Positions 25,366 through 39,835 are shown, counted from the stretch's first letter. The stretch: 64,000 nucleotides of DNA from Epiperipatus broadwayi (GCA_028023455.1 JAQFVV010012511.1:1550165-1614164), one strand, 5' to 3'. Program-made: numbers and translations. Notes: a model not told the origin generated them from the sequence alone.

Positions 25366-25975
25366 TTGTTTCAACAAACTCAAATTGGGATAACATCATC
25401 ATGGGTAATTAAAAATGCTTATCTTGATTACACTACAGACAATTTTATTAAAATGATTGAATCATTTAGGAAGGTGATTAACTTCAACTCACTGTACTTT
25501 TCAACATACCTGTCAAAGTCTATGACAGTAGCTACCATTTTAAATGAAGTTACATAAAAATTATCAATCTAATAGATATTCCTTCACAAATCATTGATCA
25601 AGAAGCAGTGTTAAGAGACTACATGTTAAAGCTACAGTGCTTTCATTGCAAAGAATGAGGTTATTTTATGGGTAACTGTACAAAATATATTGCCCTCAGC
25701 ACAATAAAAATGCTACATCTGCTCATTAATATTTAACTTCAAAACAAACTCAACAAATATTAAATTAGAATCAATGAGTAATCATAATTTAACTGTTCAT
25801 CTCTGAATAATTGACAAAGGTGACAGTGAGCCACAAACACAATGGCTCTGCACATAAATATCCTCACAAGTTGCCTGTGCCTGGTGAAAATAAGCAACTT
25901 ACATATGAAGTGCAAGTCAGAGCAATCCCTGATGAAGAAATGAAGAGGAAGATTGCCTTTCATGGAAATTGAAAA
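25366..25975 (+). pseudogene. Decayed zinc-knuckle protein, gag/ORF1-like
   Basis: Three pieces in different frames look like one former reading frame. The first (25366-25557) reads MFQQTQIGITSSWVIKN and on to ATILNEVT. The second (about 25570-25730) reads IDIPSQIIDQEAVLRDY, then LQCFHCKE, a stop and GYFMGNCTKY. This has the spacing of a CCHC zinc knuckle (C-x2-C-x4-[H to Y]-x4-C), with the histidine changed and a stop inside. The third (about 25812-25967) reads SHKHNGSAHKYPHK and on to QVRAIPDEEMKRKIAF. CCHC knuckles bind nucleic acid in retroelement Gag/ORF1 proteins and in some cellular proteins. The frameshifts between pieces and the lack of a partner RT mean the source element is unknown. 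Confidence 0.45.
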
Positions 25976-26390
25976 AAGCAAAGCTGGTGAATAATTCTAA
26001 AAAGATGGACAGTGTTAAGAAAATGAAAATCATCACTGCCATTATAAATTCATTTTTTTCACTTAAACCACGTACAAAACTAAAATATGAACTTCATTTT
26101 TCTGGTTTTTGGATTTACAATATGTGAATAATTGAATTATTTCTGCAAATAAAAAGATGGTCTATAGATTGTAAGTTATAAAGACTTGTTTTGGAATTAG
26201 TGTTTTAAAAATTCAATTGCTTCATCATTCTAGATAAATTTTTAGTAAAATACAGATTGGTTTGTTTAAGCTTGAGAATGTTAATCAATTTAAAAATTTT
26301 GGCAATTTTTTAATTATGTACAAAGGTTACTTTGGATGTTAAAATGAATGCAAGCTATTAGAAAAATTTATTTAATAAAGCTCTGTAATC

Positions 26391-26486
26391 TTTTTTTTTC
26401 TCATGTGTCATAGCATCAGCTGGGAAGTGAACCTGCTATCCCAGGACAACTGCTTGTAAAGCAGCTGCCACTGACTTCTCAACAAA
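26391..26486 (-). mobile_element. tRNA-derived SINE, copy S3
   Basis: This is the same unit as at 5626-5729, on the minus strand with its A tail seen as T9 just upstream of 26400. It shares TCATGTGTCA, CAGCTGGGAAGTGAACC, CCCAGGACAACTGCTTGTAA and GCAGCTG. The A-box end is diverged (CTGACTTCTCAACAAA). No clear target-site duplication is visible. Confidence 0.7.
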
Positions 26487-26489
26487 TTG

Positions 26490-28440
<1,951 letters not shown>

Positions 28441-28441
28441 A

Positions 28442-28930
28442 AGGGGATTTGAACACAGACTTTCAAGCACCCTTCAGCTATCTACTCTATCTTAAATAAC
28501 CGGTACACATGACCACATACATGTGAAAAAGATAAATGATTTCGAATATACGTATTTCATGCTGAACCAGCTCTGATCAGTTGGTCCAGATTATCATCTC
28601 CCACATATATATATAATCAGTGCTCAGTTTATATTAAGATAGCAAATCTTCATACTTTAATGGACAGGCTTCACTCTTCTCCACCCTCCAACTTTTCAGC
28701 CAGACATATTATTGAAAGTCTGCCCGTTAAAGTTTGAAGATTTGCTATCTTAATATAAACTGACGACTGATTATATATGTGAGTGAGAGAGATGATCTGA
28801 ACCAACTGATGAGTACTGGTTCAGCACAAAATACGTATGTTGGATTTTTTTTTTTTACATGTGTATCTGTTATTTAAGATAGAGTGGATAGTTTGAAAAG
28901 AGCTTAAAAAAGTCTGTGTTCAAATCCCCT
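28442..28930. mobile_element. Hammerhead repeat, complete inverted pair
   Basis: Two arms of about 240 bases face each other. The outer ends are GGGGATTTGAACACAGAC and its partner GTCTGTGTTCAAATCCCC. Each arm contains the tRNA-like outer end, a ribozyme segment, an AT spacer and the shared ATATTAAGATAGCAAATCTTC, and the loop is near 28700. The left-arm ribozyme is antisense (28542-28585) and carries CTGATCA instead of CTGATGA. The right-arm ribozyme (28801-28844) has CTGATGA and a GTACTG/CAGCAC helix. There GAAA has become AAAA and the cleavage base is G, which is not permitted. Both copies should be inactive. Confidence 0.75.
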
Positions 28931-28934
28931 CTAA

Positions 28935-31210
28935 ATATAGCTAAGGTTCAGTATATTTCAATATACTTGTATTTAAACATTAATGATAATCTATACTTTA
29001 AAAGTTCAGGAATTTGATGAGAGTTGATTTCCTTGCAACTTAAATATAAATTTATTGAGTTAAAAAGATATTTTCCTATAGTTTGCTGTTTGAACTTTTT
29101 TAAAAATAAATAATAATAATGAAAAGATTTAAAACTACCTTCTGAAGATGCTATATTTTAGACACATTACAATTAAACATCGTTTTTATAGCATATTATT
29201 TAGGATCACAGCAAAAGTCAATAGTTAAATGAGCAGATTTTCATTCTTATTTACCATTTAGCAATTTAATGATCAATATTAGGTGAGTTGGCTATGGTGT
29301 GGCCACTTGAAAGAAAATTCAAACTTGCTAAAAATCTAAAACAATTTATAAGAGTTCACATATCAATTTATGTAATGAAAAAGTCATATAAGATATTATC
29401 CAAGTTGATAATTAATATATGTATTAATACTAGAAAAAGTAAAAAAACCTACAGGGTTTCCCATATGAGAGAGGTTAGGTGAACAATGAGTCACAGGAAT
29501 ACTATTGGGTGTTGGATCTTTCATGAGGCAGGTCAAAGCAAATAGAAGTACTAGATTTATTAGAAGGGGTCAAGGCATTCCTCCAACTCACTAGTTGTCA
29601 TGAGAAAAAATTACACATTATAATTTTGCTAATCTAATGGTGGTTGTAAATGTATTGTTAATATAAGTAAACACAATAAATGTTTGGACATTATTTAAAC
29701 TGCATCTCATTTATTTATCATCCAGAAAATTTTATGTCTTAACAGCAAAACTTATGTGTTTATAACAAACATTTGCAAAAATGTGTCACATCCTGAAAAA
29801 TAAAAAAAAAAAGGAGCTCCTTTAGCATAAAATCACAGATTATTGATTGTTGGTAAAAAAATATTTAATCTACGAAAACACTGTTGGCAAAAAAATAACT
29901 ATATAATACAACCAAAAACTTAACACAACCAAAATCTCTGGATCTAAATAGAAACTGAGGAGTAATATAAAAAAATATGTAGCCTTCCAAGAAGGTTACA
30001 TTGAAAAATAATATTAAAATTAAGTTTATTTTATTTTTTTGACTATAAAAATAAAAACGAAATTGTTTTTTAACCATGCAAAAATACTTTTTTAAAAAAA
30101 ACAACAACCCATCCATTTAAATATGTTATTATTTTTATTCTAAGTTTTTAATTGTAAGGCGAAATTCGTTAATATGTAAATGTTTAAATCACTGATGAGC
30201 TTATATATGATTAGTGCCCTAGTGGAAGTATATAAATTATTCATATAAAAAAAACTTTCAGAATAATTTTTCGGCTAAACAAAATCAATATTTTTGTCAA
30301 TTTAAATTTTTTTAACCTAAATTAAAAGAAAAAAGATTTTATCTTTCTATAATGCCTAGCACTTGATCGTCAATCATAAAAAATTTAAGACAGATTTCAA
30401 CTAAATTAAATGAAATGTTTAAAACTAAAAAAAAAAATGTCATTGAATGAAAAAATAGTAAGTAAAATTAATAAAAAGAAATTACAAAAAAAAAAAAAAA
30501 GAAATCGATAGTTTAGTGCACAACGGAGAAGATTTTTGAATAAATATTAACAGAGATAATATTAATCTTGGAGATTAAAAATTATTAAGGCCTAAAGACA
30601 AACTTATCTAATGTGTGCACAGGATCCAGTATTGAATATTTAACAACCATACCAGATATTGAAATATCAGATTTGAAAGGATGATACTGCTTTGTTTTAA
30701 GAAAGGAAAGAGAAGAAGAGAAAGAAAGAAGTGGAAAGGAAAATCGGGGAAAGGAGAAAGAAGGGGGGGGGAGGAATAAGTGTATAAAATTTAAGCAAAT
30801 ATTAAATAAATATCGTTGATACATTAATACAAATGATTACTAATCAAATCATAAGACATTCAGTCAAAGACAAAATTATTTATTTTCAACCACCTTGGGT
30901 AGATTAAATAAAAAGATTGAAAAAGGTAAAAAAAAAAAAAGATTACAATCAATGTTTTAAATAATAGAATTAAAATTTGGAAGCACTTTAATCACACACA
31001 GTTTATACTACTTAAAACCCACGATGCATATTATGTGGCATCTATTGCTGGTCGTGATAATTCAATGTTTATTCTACTGTGAATTGTATTTTATTTAAAG
31101 ATTTTAATTTTTACAAAACTTTCATTAAAAGCATTTGCCAAACTAAATGAATTTTAGAAAAACATTTTTTATTTGAATTATATCATCCAGTTTTTCTATT
31201 ATTAATTTAT
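28935..31210. other. AT-rich stretch without recognised gene
   Basis: There is a purine-rich patch at 30700-30775 (GAAAGAAG-like runs ending in G8). Open frames here are short and of low complexity. No gene is recognised. Confidence 0.55.
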
Positions 31211-31212
31211 AA

Positions 31213-31623
31213 TATATAGGGTATATGAGCACAGACTTTCACATGACCCACCACTCTCCACTCTATCTCATAACACTGATACATTTGAACATATATATGT
31301 CTAAAAGATAAATAATCACCAATATATGTAATTCATGCTAAACCAACAATCATCAGTTGGTCCAGATTACCATCTCTACACATATATGCTATAAGTGCTC
31401 AGATATATATTAAGATAGCCAATCTTTATACTTTAATGGACAGGCTTCAATCTACTCCATACTACAACTCTTCAACTTGAAAATGTGATAAGGGAATCCT
31501 CAAAGGCCACCCTGAGGTCGAAATTCTTGTCACACCCATGTTGAGCTAAGATCAATCTGACTCCTCATGTACAGTACATAATCCATTTAATACATATACA
31601 AGAGATGGGCAGACATCTCTACT
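31213..31623 (-). mobile_element. Hammerhead repeat, second subfamily, single arm
   Basis: This antisense single arm belongs to the subfamily seen at 52150-53060. It has the outer end TATAGGGTATATGAGC, a ribozyme segment in antisense at 31318-31361, the words ATATTAAGATAGCCAATCTT and GGACAGGCTTCAATCTACTC, and a distal part ending GATGGGCAGACATCTCTACT. In sense the ribozyme keeps ACCAA-CTGATGA and the TTGGT partner. The second box reads GAAT, so the A15.1-U16.1 pair cannot form. It is probably inactive. Confidence 0.7.
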
Positions 31624-31624
31624 A

Positions 31625-34600
31625 TTATTAATTTAATGAAATTTATCAATGAACAGAATAATTACTTTATTTTGTCAAAATACATATTAGTTCTGTACTA
31701 TATCAAATTTAATTTACATTTTTTCAGCTTTCATATTCATGCTTATGAAAAACTGTAGCACTTGACAAAAAGATAGTCAAGAATATTAATTTACTAGTCT
31801 ATGTAGGAATTTTATCCATTTTTTCAGAGAAGCCAGAATTAATTCTATTGAGCAATTTTTAAATAATTTTGCATGCTTAGATGATTGTGTTAAAATTAGA
31901 CAAAAATCAACTAAAACATCAACTCATCAAAAATTTAGTAACAAAGACTATCATATTTAAATGAAAGAACCAATCTGTTCAAAAGACACCAAAATGATCT
32001 TTGTATTTCTTCATTGTAATGCAAGCACAAATGTAAAAAAAAAGATAAAATGGATATATATAGTTTAACACTACAGGTTCTGATAAAAACTGGATCAACA
32101 TTGCTATGGCTCCAGATAATACTTAAACTACCTAGAATTCAGTAATTCTTGAGTTGAAAATGCAAAATATAGAATTGACTGATCTTGATGAACTATCAAA
32201 ATAATAAATAGTTCTCAACGACTCATTCTTTGAATTCAAAGCAATAGTAAACAAACATAGGCTACAAAACTTTGTAATTTCTTAGAATTTCTTCACATTA
32301 CTCTAACATCTTCACTCTCCTAATAGCAAAAATAAACAGAAACATGCCATTTAAACTAAAAACTTCATGTTTAAAAATGACCATATAAATTAGAAATGAG
32401 TTTAAAAAAATAATCATAACATTAGAGATTAATTGTACATGTATTTTTTTTTAAATAATTTTTACTATCTAATTACAATATATTAAATAACTGTTAGAGA
32501 TATAGAAATTTAAGAACTTATGAAAAAAAAAATCCAAATTTCAGATTTTAAGTGCATTTATGAAAGACATTTTAAAAAATATTCTGTTCCCTTAATAATT
32601 ATACTCTTATTAATGATAATGCTAAAGTAATCAACCAAAATGTTTATTTCAGTTCTTTCTGAAAATTTTATCTAGATATTTAATATCTTCATAGAATAAT
32701 AATTCAAAATCCATTTTATATTAATTTTTTTTACATACATTTTGGCCATTGTGTATAGCAGATATATTGCAATAAATATTATATAAGTAATATTGCATTT
32801 TCCATCAGTCAAAAACATTAATACAAACATTGTATAATATAAATTATTTATTTAATACATTTATCAGCAGACATGTAGTTTATGAATGAAATTAAATATT
32901 TCTTTCTTTAAAAGATTTTCAATTTTTATCTTTTTAAAAATATATATCTTTTTACTAAATATTTTACTTTTCCAGGTAAAATGACAGCTATATCATTCAA
33001 AACACTTATTAGCTGATATATTTTCAATCATTTAAAAAGATGTATCAGAGCTTATTGATTCCATATAAAGTTATTTTTAAAGCATATCATTTATATATTG
33101 ATTTGATCAATAGAAAGTCCTTTTAACAGCATAAAAAACTTTCAAAAGTTATCCACTTCAATCTGTCTTTAAATACATTATTCTTAAATGTAAGGCCATT
33201 TTGATTACTTTAAAGACCAATTAAATAAGAATTATTACTATCAATTATATAATAAACAATCTTACATCATACCATAAAACATTTTAAATTTAGTTTTTAA
33301 ACTTAGATGCAGAGTCTTAATTTCCTTATTTTTCTTTTATATTTAACACTATGATAAAGATTTTAATAAATATACAATTCCTCTTAATTGATGTTAATAA
33401 ATTATCTTCATTATAATATGATAAAACTATTGTAAATAAATGTTCACTAATTTAGGCATACTATCCATAAAAATTTCAAAGTTCTTATGTAAATCTTTTC
33501 CAGTCTTATTGTAGTATATTCTGTGACATTTGATGTTCATTCTCCCAATATTTAAGCAACTACTATCATGTTCCATAGAATTATTGAGGTCCTAAGCTAA
33601 GTTTCAAAAAGAATAGACTAATAAGAAAATTTGGTATTTAGTAAATCATTATTTAAATAGTTATTCCAATTATATTTTTCAAAAACACTTTTTAAGTAAA
33701 ATAATAATTTAAAAGAAATTACTACTGGCACAATATAAAAAAATAAAGTTATAAATTTCAAACTAAATCTGTCTTAATCTGAATCTGTAAATCACTAAAA
33801 ATCTATGAAAATCTCTAAATCACTAAAATCACTGTCTAGACTGGCTTTAACCTCTCTTTTTATACTGGTCTTAATCCAATGATTTCATTGGTCAATACTG
33901 ATTGTAACAATCTGCTAATTTACATAACTACATCAATATCACTTTTAAAATTGAGTTTTAAAATTATGAGACATCAATATTAAATATCAAATTATTTAAT
34001 ACCTTATATATTAAATATTTTTATCTAGAAAATTAAGTATTCCTGTTAAAACAATTTTTAATATTTTAATAACCTAAAATTGATTTAAAATAAAATACTA
34101 CACCTAAATAAAATAATAATAATTTTTAATTATTACTTTTCTAATATTATCTCTAGACCTAAGAATTTGTTACATTTTATTATATAGTAAATTTTTGTTA
34201 ACAAGCTAAAATTAAAGTTTTTTTTTGTAACTTTTTGAAAGCACACATATTCATACAATCACTTCTAATCATGTGATACTTTCAGCACATTTAAAACTAA
34301 TATTAAATTAACTATCTTTAAATAATATTTTAAATGAAAATAATTACCTCAAACCTATAATGTTGTTATAATTAAGCTTTTCTATTTCTGTAGTATTTTT
34401 TAAATAGATATTTGTTGATTAGACCCACACATGCAGTCGAACATATTATGTGCTAAAACACATAAAAACACCTTTTATATGTGGCTGAGCATATTTCTGC
34501 AGCCATGCATTATGTGTATATAAAAGTTCTGTTGTACTACACATTGCAGGCCATGTTGTATGTGATTTTACCCACTTAACACTTATTTAAGTCTCATGTG

Positions 34601-34795
34601 AGGGTATGTGTATTTTAATTATTGTTAATTATAAAGGATTTTTTTATTGAAATCACACAATTTGACTAAATAATTATTGTAGTGTTTATACTTATGTAGT
34701 CAACATTTAAAGTGCAAAACCTTGTTGAAAGATATGTATGAACATAGTTTGAAGTAGGTAATGTGTCAAATAATGTATTCTCCATAAACTCAATG
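31625..34795. other. AT-rich stretch without recognised gene
   Basis: No long frames or recognised repeats. The sequence at 34420-34620 has a more even composition (for example GTGGCTGAGCATATTTCTGC) and may be the 5' part of the hAT element that follows. I could not read a protein from it. Confidence 0.5.
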
Positions 34796-34799
34796 AGAT

Positions 34800-36275
34800 C
34801 AACAACATGGTGCAGGAAAACCTGGACATTGTTCCATTCTCTCATTTACCAACAACAGAAGCTAACTTAATTTGTCATGTTCAGAATACTGTTTGTTCAA
34901 GCTATATGTCTGATACATTAGTGGAGCCATCTTTATAGCAAAAAAAAAAAAGAAACTGTAATAAGGTTTAAATTTGTTGAAGTAATTTTATTTTTTTAAA
35001 AAAAGTGTAACCCAAAAAAAAAATAGCCTAATAAGTTTTAAATTTGTTGCTGTTATTTTTTTTTAAAAAAAAACAGAACCAAAAAAGGGTAATAATCAAG
35101 AAGTATTGTGCACCAAAGTAATAGACATGGAAAATGTGTTGAAATCTATCATAAAAGTCATCAATTAAAGTTTAAATCAATGACAGTTCTTTACTTTTTG
35201 ACTGAATTAGACAGCAAATATTCTGGTTTGTCCTTCTACACTGAGATAAGTTGACTATCCTGCTCCAAGGTTTTACAATTCTGGGACTTGAAAGAAGAAA
35301 TATGTCAGTTCTTAATAACTAAAAATCAATACATAAGCCTATTTTTGACATAGTGTGATTGAAAGGTTTGTCCTTCACGGTTGATATAACAAAGCACTTA
35401 ATATGATTTAAATTTAAAACTGCAAGAAAATGATGAGATCATTATGAACATGTGTGACTTAATTAAAGCATTCAAATGTTAACTAGTTTTTTGGGAAAAG
35501 CAGTTAAAAATGAAGATTTAACATATTTTTTGATCTGCAACACAAACAAATCAAGTTTAGGTTAATCTTCTTCATATCAAAAATATGCAGAAAAAATTTT
35601 ATGCCATAGAACTGAATTTGAAATAAGGTTTGCAGATGTAAAAATTTTAGAAGACAAGTTTTCTTTGTTTTCTTCAATTTTTTCAATACATATAGAGTCA
35701 GTATTCAATCAAATGTAAATGGAGGTAATTGAGAACCATAGCAATTCAAATCCCCCCCCCCCATATGTCTTGGCATTGGCCAGGAGGCAAACCTGCAACA
35801 ACCATCTGCAACCAACTGCTTGCTTGCAAGGCAGCTGTGCTGACCTCTCAGCTAGCAATGCTTTTGAAGGTAAAATTCAGTGAAGTTGGCATACCTGGAT
35901 TTTACAAATATTTACCTACCAGATTTGAAAATACTTGAATATTCACTATGAAATTATTTTCATGTTCGGAAGCACTTATTAGTATGAGGAATTAATAACA
36001 ATTATGAAAGGAAATAAGTTTCATGTCATATTCAGAATTACTGACATTCACCATGGATCCGTTTTGAAAGTAATCATTGTGAACAAGATTTCTCCTGAAG
36101 TAGAAAATGTAGTAGCTGAGAAGAGATGCTAAGTGTTAGGAAGAAAACATTAATTTTATTATTGTTAACTTTTTGAAATAAACATATAAAAATTAAAGTT
36201 TTTGTTTTTTTGTAGCCCTTCTAAATTTAAATTTTGTTTATTTGGCCCATGTTAGCCTTTGAGTTTGATATGCTT
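34800..36275 (+). pseudogene. hAT-type transposase gene relic (GTF2IRD2/ZBED-like)
   Basis: Several pieces in different frames follow the order of the hAT transposase lineage that also gave rise to vertebrate GTF2IRD2 and ZBED/FAM200 genes. They are LTELDSKYSGLSFYTEI, then LSCSKVLQFWDLKEEICQFL, VDITKHL, and DLNLKLQENDEIIMNMCDL followed by IKAFKC and LVFWEKQLKMK. Downstream lie FSEVGIPGFYKYLPTRFENT, and then YEELITIMKGNKFHVIFRITDI and VVAEKRC, which corresponds to the C-terminal dimerisation region. Stops interrupt it (between TEI and LSC, after IKAFKC) and there are several frameshifts. A SINE sits inside it at 35752-35859. The 3' flank contains TTTGGCCCATGTTAGCC and continues to about 36275. 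It is a dead DNA-transposon copy. The N-terminal BED finger was not found. Confidence 0.7.
35752..35859 (-). mobile_element. tRNA-derived SINE, copy S4, inside hAT relic
   Basis: On the minus strand it reads CTAGCTGAGAGGTCAGCACA, GCTGCCTTGCAAGCAAGCAG, TTGGTTGCAGATGGTTG and CCTGGCCAATGCCAAGACAT. It ends in a G11 run (C11 at 35752-35762) in place of an A tail. It separates FFNFFNTYR-type hAT sequence from the FSEVGIPGFYK piece, so it inserted into that element. The G-rich tail matches copy S5 (TGGGGGGAGGG), suggesting a subfamily whose 3' end is G-rich. Confidence 0.75.
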
Positions 36276-36279
36276 GTTC

Positions 36280-38165
36280 TAGAATAATAAATTAAATAAA
36301 TGCTGATGCATCTTGTTATTTTTTATATAGATATTTCATTTTGCTTAATGTTTCAGTTGCTAATATGTGTGTATTATATATTATTAATAAAAGATAATAT
36401 TGACAAAAGTTGACCATAGTTATATCAACTGCAACACAACATTTAATTTCTAAAGAAGAAAGTAACCATAAACTAATTTATAAATAGGAAATTACCGTTC
36501 ATATTATGCATCTTAATAACACATAAGGCAATTTATTTGCACAATTTGGTTTTACCAGTATATCCTTATTTCAACTTATCATAACCATTTACCAGAACAG
36601 AAACTCAGATCATTATTTCATTAACTTATCTGATCAGCTAGAGTTACCAAATCTTTTGATGCTGGACAATATTTTTATATACCACTCTCAAGTATTTTAC
36701 TAGTCAATGATATTGCTCTAATTTGAGGTAATAAAATAAATTACATTAAGAAAATGGCAAACAAGGAGTAGCAATCACTAGTATAAGTCAAATGCCAGTT
36801 TCAATCTGTCTTCAGAAAGAATCGTATAGATATACATTATTTTCAAGAGTTAAAATTGACTTGATGATACATAAGATGAAGGAAATAATTTAAATTTGTA
36901 TTATATTGTCTGATTTTATGAGTAAAGATAAAACATCCTTCAAATATTCACTACAGGACAAATGTTTTATCAACAGCTTCTCATAAAAGTTCTTGAAAAG
37001 AAGACAATATTATTCACAAGGCTTACCAAATGCTGGGTATTCAGAGTAGGAGTGTGTTTTTGTTCTTGTTGATTCTTTAATTACAAATTGCTAGATATCC
37101 TTTATAAAAGATTACTTGAAAGAAATGCTTGAAATTCCAAGCTTACGTGATTCAGATTCAAACACAGATCATTCTGCATGGTAGATAAATAAATTATCAC
37201 TGCATTAAAGAACTTATACATCCTATTATATTTATACTAATAAATTAATACTTAAATCAATGTAGAAGGAGAATGCTAATTCACTGTCCTATTAGACTTT
37301 CTAGTGGTCATTGGATGGTTTTTACGTCAATAGGTATTACCTTGAAATTTGAATATCACCATACTCCATCTCAATTAAGACTAATTTTTGGGCATAAGCA
37401 TATGCTTAATATGTATGACATTGACAAATTAAATGTAATTAAGCAAATTCATTTGCACATCATTGTTATTATCATTTGTAAAACAAATTATGGAAATGTT
37501 CATGAAAATTTGCATTACCAGGTGTTTTTTTAACAAATAAAATGCTTATATATATAAAATGAAACCTTTATGATTATATGGGTTCAACTTTTTGACTCTA
37601 ATCAATCTTCATGTCATTCAGAAATTATAGTAATTCTTTATTGGCTTTAAATTTATTATACCATGGTTTCAATGTTATCTATAGTAGTTATAATGTAAAT
37701 GTTAGTTGAACTTTTATAAACTATTTTTAATGCAAAACTATTCATAAATTGAGATTGTTGAATACAGCTTTGTATATTTAATTAGTATCTTTTTATGATT
37801 TACACGCTATATTGCTATTAGACTATATTACATAATTTCAGTTGAGGCTGAAGTGAAAAATTTTATCAAATATTGGTGTGTATGCATATTAATAATTTTA
37901 ATCACAAATAATTTTTACTGCTGATTAAATATTCGGGTGTAATTGTTCCATGAAGCATTTATATTATATATATAAAACAAATCGCCAGTCTTCTTTATAT
38001 ACAAAGAGAATCAATAGGAAAGTGATTCACTTTCTTATTATCATATTGTCGAACATTGAAGTGTGTATCATTTACTATAACAGCATTTATTAATTAAAAA
38101 CAATTACATTTAAGGTTATATATATATATTCTCTTTATGAATTCCTTTATTATATATATATATAA
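36280..38165. other. AT-rich stretch without recognised gene
   Basis: No recognised gene or repeat. The open frame at 37273-37533 has no motif. Confidence 0.55.
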
Positions 38166-38170
38166 TTATA

Positions 38171-38510
38171 AGAGATTTGAACACAGACTTTCAATCTCCC
38201 TTCAGTCATCTACTCTATTTCATACAACCGATGCACATGATTCAAACACATTTGAAAAAGATAAAGATCACCAATATATTATGTGTTTCATGCTGAGTTG
38301 GTCCAGATTATCATCTCCGACACATACACACACACACATATATATATATATAATCAGTATATATATATACTGATATATATATATATATATATATAATCAG
38401 TGCTCAGTTTATATTAAGATGGAAAGTCTTCAAACTTTAATGATTAGGCTTCAATTTACTCCATCCTCAAACTCTTCAGCCATCCATAACACTAAAAATC
38501 TGAATGTTCT
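38171..38510 (-). mobile_element. Hammerhead repeat, single arm, core deleted
   Basis: The outer end AGATTTGAACACAGAC, the spacer and the words ATATTAAGATGGAAAGTC and AATGATTAGGCTTCAATT identify an antisense arm. In the ribozyme segment (about 38268-38310) the stem I strands are kept (ACCAATA and GTTGGTCC). The CTGATGA box and half of helix II are deleted, leaving GTTTCATGCTGA joined to GTTGGTCC. The AT spacer has expanded into a CA/TA microsatellite at 38320-38396. Confidence 0.7.
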
Positions 38511-38514
38511 TTTA

Positions 38515-39105
38515 AAAAAAAAAAAAAAAAATAGTTAAACAGTCAAATGAAACTAAGATTTGATTCTTTCTTTATTTTTTTTTCTATTTTAAATAACTGT
38601 AAATATTTTTTAGTGAATTAGTCATGAAATTCAATGAAATTATATTTTTAAAAATATAGCACAATCTATTGCATATCAATGAAAATTTACTGAACTAGTA
38701 TTAATATGGGTTTGAAATTCAGCCTATCAACACTGGTAGAGTGAACAACTGGCTGAACATATCTGAAATAAAGCACTCACAATGCATTGTCATCAATACC
38801 TAATTCATGTACAAAATTTGAAAACAGTCCATTCAATAGACATTTGTTAAAAATTAGTTATAAGAATTGACTCAAATAAACAAACAAGAAAACAGAATTT
38901 TTAAGTTAAAGAAAAGCATTTAAAAAATGATGATTGAATAATTTATTGATGGATGCCTAATAAAAGATATATATTATTGAATGAAATATGAAAGAATTAT
39001 CTTCCTAATTAGTCTCACTGATGATTCATGCTAACATTTGTGACTAAATTAATAACCATTGCTTTTTTGTCATTCTTTTTCTTTTACTTAAGTGTCCCTT
39101 GTTAT
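38515..39105. other. AT-rich stretch without recognised gene
   Basis: Nothing recognisable; it begins with an A17 run at 38515. Confidence 0.6.
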
Positions 39106-39106
39106 A

Positions 39107-39835
39107 TACAAAAGGGGTCTCAAGAATAACCAGAATTATTCTCTGGCTTGTGGGCCTGTTGTAATATATGCTTCAGCTGTTACATACTTTTTGCAGGGAC
39201 ACTTCTGCATCAATTTTTCAAATAAGATCACTTTGTGAAATTGTGGGTCCACATAGCAAATTTTTTTGTAAAATACATTTCCTGTATTTGTCTTTTATAA
39301 TGGTTGAAATATTTGAACAATAAATGCTGTTGTTTTTTTTTTTTTACATAAATGGCATTTTTGTTTCAGATTTAGTTTTTAACAGTCAGACATTTTATTT
39401 GTAGGTTCTGAAACATTTATGTAAAGCAGTAAAACATAAAGATTTCATTTTGGCAAAGAAAAGAGTGCAAACTCCACTCCAGCAGTGTCATCAAAGTTTT
39501 GAGTGAGAAATACTTTTAAATTTAATTCAGCATGACCCACCTTATCTATCAGCTGTATTTGCTTGAGCTCCTTCATGTAATTTTTTTTAATCTCTCAAAT
39601 GAAAAATGTTTCCATTTTTTTTTGTGGGGGAACTTAGAACTGGGTGGGTGGGTGACAGAAGCATTAAAATGCATCACTTTGCAAGTGTTTTCAGACTAGT
39701 TTGAAAGTGACAAACTGTTTTAGACTGGTACATTGTATTAAATAGAAAACTTTTTAAAGTGTTTCAATTTGCAACACCTAAAGATAAATATACACTCTTT
39801 TATTACTTTTGGTCATTTTTGGGTCCCACTGTGTA
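39107..39835 (+). mobile_element. Mariner-type DNA transposon relic, copy 2
   Basis: The ends TACAAAAGGGGTCTCA (39107 onward) and TACACAGTGGGACCCA (read back from 39835) are imperfect inverted repeats bordered by TA. The body is the reverse complement of the element at 2156-3025. Shared words include TGCAGGGACACTTCTGC (against GCAGAAGAGTCCCTGCA) and TTTGCAACACCTAAAGA. It is internally shortened relative to a full mariner. Confidence 0.7.
39470..39790 (+). pseudogene. Mariner transposase C-terminal relic
   Basis: The plus strand reads QHDPPYLSAVFA, a stop and APS, then NFF, a stop and SLK. This is the place of the HPPYSPDLAPCDFFLFPKLK-type motif that precedes the last catalytic aspartate region in mariner transposases. 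Further on WYIVLNRKLFK matches the family's C-terminal tryptophan-tyrosine region. Several stops and at least two frameshifts make it inactive. Being in the same family as the relic at 2285-2480, the two fragments complement each other in what they preserve. Confidence 0.6.
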
